Positions 1 through 5,035 of a DNA stretch of 5,035 bases are shown here, in pieces; the stretch's first letter is position 1; every line of letters starts with the position of its first letter. Both the position numbers and the translations under genes were made by a program. The notes under the pieces are model-generated. The model did no database searches. It was not told the origin of the DNA and saw nothing but the letters and a program-made list of their open reading frames with translations. Source of the stretch: Candidatus Omnitrophota bacterium (GTDB lineage Bacteria > Ratteibacteria > UBA8468 > B48-G9 > JAFGKM01); assembly GCA_023818785.1 (NCBI GenBank), contig JAMWCO010000118.1, forward strand, positions 1 through 5,035. The letters run 5' to 3'.

Positions 1-1
1 C

Positions 2-889
2 ACTCATAGTGCAAAGGCAGGAATAATTGGGAGAATATCTGCAAAGATTGCAAATCCAAAATCAGTTGTAATTCATACTATTCATGGGCTTCCATTTCAT
101 CCATATCAGAATAAGATCTTGAATTTTTTATATATATTTTTAGAAAAAATTGCTTATTTTTTTACAGACCATTTTATATGTGTTGGCCAAGTTATGAAAG
201 AAAAATCATTACAGGTAGGGATAGGGAAAGAACATGATTATACAGTAATTTATAGTGGATTTGAAATTGAACCATATTTTAAGTATGGAGAAAATAGAGA
301 ATATTTAAGAGAAAAATATGGAATTGAGAAAAATGAAAAAGTTATTGGGATGATTGGAAGATTCTTTTATTTGAAAGGTCATAATTATTTAATAAGAGCA
401 TTTAAAGAAATTTCAAAAAAATTCCCAGAAACAAAACTTTTACTTGTAGGAGATGGTATTTTAAGAAATCAACTTCAAGAGTATGCCAAGAAAAATAATA
501 TTTATGAAAAGGTCATATTTACAGGACTTGTTCCACCAGAAAAAATTCCTGAATATGTTGCAATTATAGATATTTTAGTCCATACAAGTTTAAGAGAAGG
601 TTTGCCAAAAGCAGTTGCTCAAGGACTTGCAGGAGGGAAACCAGTTGTTGCATTTGATATTGATGGGACTAAAGAAATTGTTATTGATGGAAAGACAGGT
701 TTTATTGTCCCGCCTAAAAATATTAAATTATTAACAGAAAGAATAATCTTTTTACTTGAAAATTGTAAAATTGCTGATAAAATGGGAATAGAAGGGCAGA
801 ATTTAGTAAAGAATTTATTTCCGGTTGAAAAAATGGTTGACGAGATTGAAAAACTTTATATAAAATTTTTAAATAATGGGAAAGGTTGA
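2..889 (+). CDS. Family 4 glycosyltransferase, 5'-truncated by the window edge
   Basis: This is a GT-B fold, retaining glycosyltransferase (GT4) that probably transfers a sugar from a nucleotide-sugar to a cell-surface glycan or lipid-linked acceptor at the inner face of the membrane. The frame is open from base 2, giving 295 codons. A TTG at 119 could be taken for a start, but the residues before it (THSAKAGIIGR, then TIHGLPFHP) match the conserved HTHSxKAGxxGR and HGxPFH segments of the N-terminal acceptor domain. The gene therefore begins upstream, and probably about 80-90 residues are missing. The C-terminal donor domain is complete: GRFFYLKGH, LLLVGDG, VIFTGLVP, then SLREGLPKAVAQGLAGGKPV and GKTGFIVPP. 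In the usual EX7E motif the first Glu is present (596-598) but the second is Gln (620-622). No transmembrane helix is seen, but the segment around 116-170 is hydrophobic and could be membrane-associated. Its 3' end overlaps the next gene by 14 nt. Donor and acceptor cannot be told from sequence. Confidence 0.93.
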   Translation, partial: THSAKAGIIGRISAKIANPKSVVIHTIHGLPFHPYQNKILNFLYIFLEKIAYFFTDHFICVGQVMKEKSLQVGIGKEHDYTVIYSGFEIEPYFKYGENREYLREKYGIEKNEKVIGMIGRFFYLKGHNYLIRAFKEISKKFPETKLLLVGDGILRNQLQEYAKKNNIYEKVIFTGLVPPEKIPEYVAIIDILVHTSLREGLPKAVAQGLAGGKPVVAFDIDGTKEIVIDGKTGFIVPPKNIKLLTERIIFLLENCKIADKMGIEGQNLVKNLFPVEKMVDEIEKLYIKFLNNGKG

Positions 890-1277
890 TTATATAGTAG
901 TTGAAGCAAGTTATGCAGGTCTTGAGTTAATTTCAAGTTTTATTCAAAAAAAATGTGCTCTTACAAATCTTAGTTTTAAAAAAACATGGGAATTAATGCT
1001 TACAATTGACGAAATATGTAGTATAATACTAACTTGTAAAACGAATGAACCAAATATTATAAAAGTTTCCTGGCAGGATATAAATAATACAATAAAAATT
1101 GAAATAATGGATGATGGAACACCTTTTAATCCTTTAACTATTAATCCAGAAGAAGATGATGATTATGGATTTGGATTTAACCTGATTAAAGAAATGGTTG
1201 ATTATGTTGAATATAAAAGAGAAAATGGTTATAACATAGTGATTATTAAAAAAAATAGAAAAAAATGGAAAAAATAA
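876..1277 (+). CDS. RsbW/SpoIIAB-like GHKL ATPase domain protein (anti-sigma kinase-like)
   Basis: This 133-residue protein is a single HATPase_c_2-type domain, the fold of serine kinase anti-sigma factors such as RsbW and SpoIIAB. These bind a sigma factor and phosphorylate an anti-sigma antagonist. The length is normal for the family. Visible landmarks are the helix with ELMLTIDEIC around residues 39-48 (N-box region, general-base Glu E46), the G1 box IEIMDDGTPFNPL at 75-87, and the G2 box YGFGFNLIKEMVDYVEY at 97-113. The family normally has E-x-x-x-N at the N-box, followed by His. Here Asn is replaced by Ile50 (or deleted) and the His position is Cys54, so ATP/Mg binding may be impaired. 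The ATG at 876 is the only plausible start, lies inside the preceding gene, and has no clear Shine-Dalgarno sequence, suggesting coupled translation. No sigma factor or STAS-domain antagonist is present in the window. The fold is well supported; the target and kinase activity are unknown. Confidence 0.8.
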   Translation: MGKVDYIVVEASYAGLELISSFIQKKCALTNLSFKKTWELMLTIDEICSIILTCKTNEPNIIKVSWQDINNTIKIEIMDDGTPFNPLTINPEEDDDYGFGFNLIKEMVDYVEYKRENGYNIVIIKKNRKKWKK

Positions 1278-2044
1278 ATAGATTAAAAAATTCAAATTTA
1301 TCTGGGAAAGTCGCTCTTATAACAGGTGGGACAAAAGGACTTGGTAAAGAAATTGCTAAAGTATTTGCTGAAAATAAGGCAGAAATTTCAATAATAGGAA
1401 GGGATATAGAATCTGGTGAAAAAACAAAAAAAGAAATAATGGAAGAGACAGGAAGAAAAGTTATATTTATAAAAGGAGATGTAAGGAATTATGATGAAGT
1501 TAAAAACTTTGTAGATATTACATTAAATGAATTTGGGAAGATTGATATACTTGTTACAGCAGCAGGAATAAATTATAGAGAAAAAGCAGAAATTTTCCCA
1601 GAAGAAAAATTTAGGGATGTTTTTGAAACAAACTTTTTTGGAACCTGGTATACATGTAAAATTGTAGGGAAACATATGATAGAAAGGAAATATGGAAAGA
1701 TTATAACAATTGGTTCAATATTAAGTTTTGTTACTTTACCAGGAAGAACTGCTTATGCTTCAAGTAAAGGTGCAGTTTTACAATTGACAAAAACACTTGC
1801 AGTTGAATGGGCAAAATATAATATAAGGGTTAATTGTATATGTCCTGGGCCATTTGAAACAGATATAAATAAAGAGATATTTAAAAATCAAGAGATAAAA
1901 AAATATTTTCTTGATAGATTACCAGTTGGTAGAATTGGTAATCCTGAAGAAATAGGCCCTCTTGCTCTTTTTCTTGCCTCTGATAATTGTGATTTTATGA
2001 CAGGAAGTGTAATTTTAATAGATGGTGGATGGACTTGCCTATGA
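1265..2044 (+). CDS. Classical short-chain dehydrogenase/reductase (FabG / gluconate 5-dehydrogenase-like)
   Basis: This is a 259-residue cytoplasmic NAD(P)-dependent oxidoreductase of the classical SDR family, of normal length. The Rossmann glycine motif is TGGTKGLG at residues 20-27. Basic residues Lys24 and Arg46 (IIGRD, end of the second strand) favour NADP(H). Asp72 (GDV) is the adenine-pocket acid. The catalytic tetrad is Asn123 (ETNFFG), Ser151 (IGS), Tyr164 and Lys168 (YASSK), followed by VNCICPGPFETD at 189-200 and the C-terminal GSVILIDGGW. The usual NNAG after strand 4 is TAAG here (98-101). The pattern GRTAYASSKGAVLQLTKTLA and the GGW ending resemble sugar-acid SDRs (gluconate 5-dehydrogenase, KduD) about as much as 3-oxoacyl-ACP reductase, so the substrate is open. 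The start overlaps the upstream gene by 13 nt and lacks an obvious ribosome-binding site. The stop overlaps the next start as ATGA. Confidence 0.93.
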   Translation: MEKINRLKNSNLSGKVALITGGTKGLGKEIAKVFAENKAEISIIGRDIESGEKTKKEIMEETGRKVIFIKGDVRNYDEVKNFVDITLNEFGKIDILVTAAGINYREKAEIFPEEKFRDVFETNFFGTWYTCKIVGKHMIERKYGKIITIGSILSFVTLPGRTAYASSKGAVLQLTKTLAVEWAKYNIRVNCICPGPFETDINKEIFKNQEIKKYFLDRLPVGRIGNPEEIGPLALFLASDNCDFMTGSVILIDGGWTCL

Positions 2045-2784
2045 AAAAAATAATTATATATTGTGATAAAAAAAAATGGCTTATTGATAAGGATTTAAAA
2101 AAATTTTCAACACATTTTGGGAATATTGAAATACCAGAGATGGAAAGAGAAGTTGAAATTTCATTTGTTAATAATAGAAAGATTTATTTTTTAAAACCAA
2201 CTATTTCAGAATTTATTTTGAAATTAAAAAGGAAGACACAGATAATATACTCAAAAGATATTGCAGTAATAATTTTTTATTCTGACTTGAAAGAAACTGA
2301 TAATGTAATTGAAACAGGGACTGGCTCTGGTGCATTATTGATTGGGATTCTATCAAAAGTTAAAGAGGGTAAAGTTATAACAATTGAAAAAAATGAAGAA
2401 TTTAGAAAAATTGCTGAGAAAAATATAGAAAATTATTTTGGACAAATTCCTAAAAATCTTAAGTTTATTAATGGAGATGTTTATGATGAAAATTTTAAAC
2501 TTAATATTGAAGAAGAATGGGCAGATAAGATATTTCTTGACCTTCCAGAACCATGGAGAGCAAAAAATATCTTAAAATATTTGAAAATTGGTGGAATTTT
2601 AGTAAACTATAATCCTCAGATAACCCAAATTAAAAGATTTATTGAAGGAATAAATGGATTCATTGACATAAATGTTTTTGAAATACTTGAGAGAAATTGG
2701 ATTGTTGATGAAAAAAGAGCAAGGCCTGTTGACTTAATGAGAGGACATACAGGTTTTATTATGATAGCAAGGAAGGTAGAATGA
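2041..2784 (+). CDS. trmI: tRNA (adenine-N1-)-methyltransferase, TrmI type (m1A58)
   Basis: This SAM-dependent methyltransferase is predicted to make 1-methyladenosine at position 58 in the tRNA T-loop, a modification that stabilises tRNA. I chose the ATG at 2041, which overlaps the SDR stop as ATGA and gives 247 residues. An in-frame ATG at 2029 would add four residues (MDLP), but a GGTGG abuts it directly, whereas the same element lies 12 nt before 2041. Residues 1 to about 60 form the small N-terminal domain. KRKTQIIYSKD precedes motif I, ETGTGSG (91-97). TIEKNEE follows strand 2, GDVYD is near 145, and the DLPEPW motif is at 167-172. The C-terminal family signature is ERNWIVDEKRARPVDLM, then GHTGF (235-239) and ARK. 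This combination separates TrmI from general methyltransferases. The bacterial/archaeal enzyme is a homotetramer. No functional tie to the neighbours is evident beyond coupled translation. Confidence 0.92.
   Translation: MKKIIIYCDKKKWLIDKDLKKFSTHFGNIEIPEMEREVEISFVNNRKIYFLKPTISEFILKLKRKTQIIYSKDIAVIIFYSDLKETDNVIETGTGSGALLIGILSKVKEGKVITIEKNEEFRKIAEKNIENYFGQIPKNLKFINGDVYDENFKLNIEEEWADKIFLDLPEPWRAKNILKYLKIGGILVNYNPQITQIKRFIEGINGFIDINVFEILERNWIVDEKRARPVDLMRGHTGFIMIARKVE
2771..2776 (+). promoter_or_regulatory. Ribosome-binding site of the HPS-RraA gene
   Basis: GGAAGG lies four bases before the ATG at 2781, inside the last codons of trmI. It supports initiation at the ATGA overlap. It is one of only two recognisable, well-placed Shine-Dalgarno elements in the operon, which suggests this gene can recruit ribosomes independently. 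Confidence 0.6.
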
Positions 2785-4082
2785 AAGATAAATTCCCAGT
2801 AATTCAACTTGCATTGGACTTTATTGATGAAAAAAGGGCTTTAAAACTTACAGAAGAAGCAGTTGAAGCAGGTATTGAATGGATTGAAGTAGGAACGCCT
2901 TTAATCAAATCATGTGGAGTTGAAATTATAAAAAAATTACGCTCTTTATATCCAAATAAAAAAATTATCGCAGATATGAAAATTATGGATGCTGGAAGAA
3001 TAGAAGCAGAAATGGCTTTTAAAGCAGGAGCAAATATAGTTGTTGTTATGGGAAATGCATCTAATGAAACAATAAAAGAATCTATTGAGGCATGTAAAAA
3101 TTATGGAGGAGAAATTATGGTTGATTTAATGGAAGAATCAGCAAATTTAAAAAGAGCGAAAGAGGTAGAAGGTCTTGGAGCAAATTATATAGGAGTTCAC
3201 ATTCCAATAGACCAACAGATGACAGGTAGAATTTCCTTTGATTTTTTAAAAGAAGTTGTTGAAAATGTTAATATTCCAGTAGCAATAGCAGGTGGACTAA
3301 ATTCTGAAAATGTTGTTTTTGCAGTAAATGCAGGTGCTTCTATCTTAATAATTGGTGGTGCTATAACAAAATCACCTGATGTAAAAAAGGCAATTTCAGA
3401 TATTAAAAAAGCGATTGAAACAAAAATGCCTGTTAAAACATTTCTTTACAAAAGAGTTAATATTGAAAATGTAAAAGATATTTTAAAGAAAGTTTCAACT
3501 GCAAATATATCAGATGCTTTACATAGAAGTGGCTGGATTAAAGGAGTAAAACCTATATTAAATGAAAATTTTAAAATTGTAGGGAAATGTATAACTGTAA
3601 GAACATATCCAGGTGACTGGGCCAAACCTGTAGAAGCAATAGATTTAGCAGAAGAGGGAGATGTAATAATTATTGATGCTGGTGGAGTTGGCCCTGCTTG
3701 CTGGGGAGAACTTGCAACAAATAGTGCAATTATGAAAAAATTAGAAGGAGTAGTTATTTTTGGTGCAGTTAGAGATATTGAAGAGATAATTAAACTTAAA
3801 TTTCCTGTTTTTGCTAAAATCATTACGCCACAAGCAGGTGAACCAAAGGGATTTGGAGAAATAAATATTCCTATAAAAATAGAAGGGCAGATAATTTCCC
3901 CAGGAGATTGGATAATTGGAGATTTAGATGGAGTTGTTGTTATTCCAAAGGAAAAAGTTGTTGAGATAGCAAATAGAGCGATGGATGTTCTTGAAAGAGA
4001 AAATAGAATAAGGAAAGAAATAATTGAAGGAGAAACATTGAGTAAGGTAATGGACTTATTAAGATGGGAGAAATCAAAATGA
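2781..4082 (+). CDS. Bifunctional 3-hexulose-6-phosphate synthase / RraA-like domain fusion
   Basis: This 433-residue protein has two domains. Residues 5-213 form a TIM barrel of the OMP-decarboxylase superfamily that matches 3-hexulose-6-phosphate synthase (HPS), which interconverts formaldehyde plus ribulose 5-phosphate and hexulose 6-phosphate. Evidence is QLALDF (9-14), EVGTPLIKS (36-44), the metal/catalytic ADMKIMDAG (Asp65, Lys67, Asp70), GVHIPIDQQ (138-146), AIAGGLN (168-174) and the phosphate-binding IIGGAI (190-195). The MDAG form favours HPS over 3-keto-L-gulonate-6-phosphate decarboxylase, which usually has KIADAG. Residues about 228-425 form an RraA/HMG-aldolase-like domain: STANISDALHRSG, then GPACWGELATNSA (304-316), GAVRD with Arg331-Asp332 (substrate and divalent metal), and GDLDGVVVIPKE (380-391). 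The same domain order is known mainly from archaeal proteins annotated as HPS/ribonuclease regulator. Family knowledge suggests reverse HPS activity for ribose synthesis. The RraA half probably binds a divalent metal and acts on an unknown substrate. No hexuloisomerase gene is adjacent. Confidence 0.92.
   Translation: MKDKFPVIQLALDFIDEKRALKLTEEAVEAGIEWIEVGTPLIKSCGVEIIKKLRSLYPNKKIIADMKIMDAGRIEAEMAFKAGANIVVVMGNASNETIKESIEACKNYGGEIMVDLMEESANLKRAKEVEGLGANYIGVHIPIDQQMTGRISFDFLKEVVENVNIPVAIAGGLNSENVVFAVNAGASILIIGGAITKSPDVKKAISDIKKAIETKMPVKTFLYKRVNIENVKDILKKVSTANISDALHRSGWIKGVKPILNENFKIVGKCITVRTYPGDWAKPVEAIDLAEEGDVIIIDAGGVGPACWGELATNSAIMKKLEGVVIFGAVRDIEEIIKLKFPVFAKIITPQAGEPKGFGEINIPIKIEGQIISPGDWIIGDLDGVVVIPKEKVVEIANRAMDVLERENRIRKEIIEGETLSKVMDLLRWEKSK
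4066..4070 (+). promoter_or_regulatory. Ribosome-binding site that decides the start of the Nfn small-subunit gene
   Basis: GGGAG ends eight bases before the ATG at 4079, ideal spacing. An earlier in-frame ATG at 4064 would place this element inside the gene and add the residues MGEIK, which the family does not need. The site therefore selects 4079, which also forms an ATGA overlap with the preceding stop. Confidence 0.65.
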
Positions 4083-4924
4083 ACAAAATAATAAAGAAAG
4101 AAGAAATAGCAGATAAAATAAAAAGAATTGAAGTATTTGCAGATTTAATTGCAAAAAAAGCACTTCCAGGACAATTTGTTATTTTAAGAGTTGATGAGAA
4201 AGGGGAAAGGATACCACTTACTATTGCAGGTATTGATAAAGAAAAAGGGGCAATAACTTTAATTTTTCAAGAAGTAGGAACATCAACAACAAAACTTGGT
4301 CTTTTAAATGAAGGGGATGAAATTTGTGATATAGCAGGCCCTCTTGGAAAACCAACAGAAATAGAGAATTATGGTGAAGTATGTATTATAGTAGGTGGAG
4401 TTGGTGCTGCTTTTGTCTATTGGATGGGAAAAGCATTTAAAGAAAAAGGTAATATAATAACTACAATTATTGGAGCAAGAACTAAAAATCTTATAATACT
4501 TGAAAAAGAAATGAGGCAAATAAGTGATAAATTATATATTTCAACAGATGATGGTAGTTATGGAGAAAAAGGGTTTAATACTTATATTCTTGAAAGATTA
4601 CTTGAAAATGGGAAAAAGTTTGATTTAGTTTTAACTGCAGGTCCAATTCCTATGATGAAGAAAGTCGCAGAAATAACAAAAAAATATAATATAAAAACAA
4701 TAGCAAGTTTAAATCCAATAATGGTTGATGGAACTGGGATGTGTGGTTGTTGTAGAGTAAGTGTTGGTGGAAAAACAAAGTTTGCCTGTGTTGATGGCCC
4801 TGATTTTGATGCGCATATGGTTGATTTTGATGAACTATTAAAAAGAACTTCCCTTTATAAAGAGTATGAAAAACTCTCATATGAAAAATTTCTCCTTTCT
4901 CGCCAATCCGATTTGAAAAAATAG
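4079..4924 (+). CDS. Ferredoxin:NADP+ oxidoreductase small subunit (NfnA/SudB, PyrK-like)
   Basis: This 281-residue soluble flavoprotein subunit belongs to the PyrK/SudB/NfnA branch of the ferredoxin-NADP reductase family. With the large subunit it bifurcates electrons between ferredoxin, NADH and NADPH; related complexes were described as sulfide dehydrogenase. The N-terminal barrel (1-95) has PGQFVILRV and the flavin-binding RIPLTIA (44-50). The nucleotide-binding domain follows, with VGGVGAAFV from about 105, GARTKN and AGPIPMMKK. Near the C-terminus the [2Fe-2S] region GTGMCGCCRV (218-227) and KFACVDGPDFD supplies Cys222, Cys225 and Cys237, with Cys224 as an extra cysteine and Asp217 nearby. 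NfnA clusters are reported to use three Cys and one Asp. The DGTGMCGCC and HMVDFDELLKR signatures favour NfnA/SudB over dihydroorotate dehydrogenase PyrK, and no pyrD is seen. The large subunit (GltA-like NfnB) usually follows directly but does not start in the 111 bases left. The last 11 codons look compositionally different from the rest. Confidence 0.92.
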   Translation: MNKIIKKEEIADKIKRIEVFADLIAKKALPGQFVILRVDEKGERIPLTIAGIDKEKGAITLIFQEVGTSTTKLGLLNEGDEICDIAGPLGKPTEIENYGEVCIIVGGVGAAFVYWMGKAFKEKGNIITTIIGARTKNLIILEKEMRQISDKLYISTDDGSYGEKGFNTYILERLLENGKKFDLVLTAGPIPMMKKVAEITKKYNIKTIASLNPIMVDGTGMCGCCRVSVGGKTKFACVDGPDFDAHMVDFDELLKRTSLYKEYEKLSYEKFLLSRQSDLKK

Positions 4925-5035
4925 CCTGTTGCTTCATCTATGAAAAGGCTTGTCAACCCTCTTTTTACCTCCTTTTTCTCTTTTTCATTTTTTTCAACTC
5001 AGATTTTTATCAAAAAGGTTTTATCCCATCCATCT
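4925..5035 (+). other. Pyrimidine-rich 3' flank with no convincing gene
   Basis: After the last stop codon the plus strand changes from purine-rich to strongly pyrimidine-rich, with repeated CTTTTT and CCTTTTTCTC runs at 4960-4992. A weak imperfect hairpin is possible at the boundary: AGCCT at 4923-4927 with AGGCT at 4946-4950, and TTCAT with ATGAA inside. The T runs start about 11 bases later, so it is at best a poor intrinsic terminator. On the minus strand, bases 4975-4967 read AAAGGAGGT, a near-perfect Shine-Dalgarno sequence. The frame it could serve (TTG at 4956) stops after 33 codons, inside the Nfn gene. The stretch could be a transcription end region, the edge of a dispersed repeat, or an assembly junction; the sequence does not decide. 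Confidence 0.4.

Noticed and set aside
119..889. Glycosyltransferase starting at the TTG at 119
   Set aside because: The frame is open back to base 2 and encodes conserved GT4 N-terminal motifs (HSAKAG, HGLPFHP), so the gene is truncated by the window edge rather than starting at 119.
2616..2807. 63-codon minus-strand frame at the trmI/HPS junction
   Set aside because: It is antisense to the conserved TrmI C-terminus, with no ribosome-binding site of note and no domain features.
3446..3823. 125-codon minus-strand frame inside the HPS-RraA gene
   Set aside because: It lies wholly opposite the well-supported RraA domain, is low-complexity in Ser/Ile/Pro, and matches no family I recognise; it is an antisense shadow.
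4304..4519. 71-codon minus-strand frame
   Set aside because: It is antisense to the nucleotide-binding domain of the Nfn subunit; the Phe/Tyr/Ser-rich translation is typical of the reverse of an A-rich gene.
4650..4937. 95-codon minus-strand frame ending inside the Nfn gene
   Set aside because: It is antisense to the [2Fe-2S] region; the His/Gln-rich translation is a shadow, and its ATG has no ribosome-binding site in frame.
4951..4956. Minus-strand TTGACA as a -35 promoter box
   Set aside because: No TATAAT-like -10 element lies at 16-18 bases; the nearest TATTTT is 27 bases away.
4923..4966. Intrinsic terminator after the last gene
   Set aside because: The stem is broken by a five-against-one internal loop, the outer helix is only five pairs, and the T run begins about 11 bases after the stem, so it does not meet the usual form.
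5004..5016. TTTTT-ATC-AAAAA inverted repeat
   Set aside because: Five A-T pairs around a three-base loop is expected by chance at this base composition.
4940..5035. Plus-strand frame open from ATG 4940 to the window end
   Set aside because: There is no Shine-Dalgarno sequence, and the Phe/Ser-rich translation comes from polypyrimidine runs; it cannot be supported as the start of a gene.

Overview
The window is AT-rich (roughly 30% G+C by eye). Five complete genes and one 5'-truncated gene fill the plus strand almost completely. All six run in one direction and each overlaps the next: 14 nt, 13 nt, then three ATGA-type 4-nt overlaps. This looks like one translationally coupled operon. Purine-rich coding strands, AGA/AGG as the main arginine codons, and an RsbW/SpoIIAB-type ATPase beside a family-4 glycosyltransferase suggest an anaerobic, low-GC bacterium, perhaps from a poorly cultured phylum. 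The HPS-RraA fusion is a gene type best known from archaea, so the host lineage cannot be fixed from this window.

Layout: 2-889 is the C-terminal part of a GT4 glycosyltransferase; its N-terminus lies upstream of the window. 876-1277 is a small GHKL-type ATPase resembling anti-sigma kinases, but with a degenerate N-box. 1265-2044 is a classical short-chain dehydrogenase/reductase. 2041-2784 is a TrmI-type tRNA m1A58 methyltransferase. 2781-4082 is a fusion of 3-hexulose-6-phosphate synthase with an RraA-like domain. 4079-4924 is the small, flavin plus [2Fe-2S] subunit of an NfnAB/SudAB-type (PyrK-like) NADPH:ferredoxin oxidoreductase. The last 111 bases (4925-5035) hold no convincing gene. 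They switch abruptly to a pyrimidine-rich plus strand and may be a terminator region, a dispersed repeat or a contig junction.

How the genes may work together (inference): HPS run in reverse makes ribulose 5-phosphate without the oxidative pentose phosphate pathway, and Nfn makes NADPH without that pathway. An NADP(H)-type SDR could use that NADPH. The 3' half of the operon therefore reads as a pentose and NADPH supply module for a cell lacking the oxidative pentose phosphate branch. The glycosyltransferase, ATPase and tRNA methyltransferase have no obvious link to it. The isomerase partner of HPS and the large subunit of Nfn are both absent from the window.
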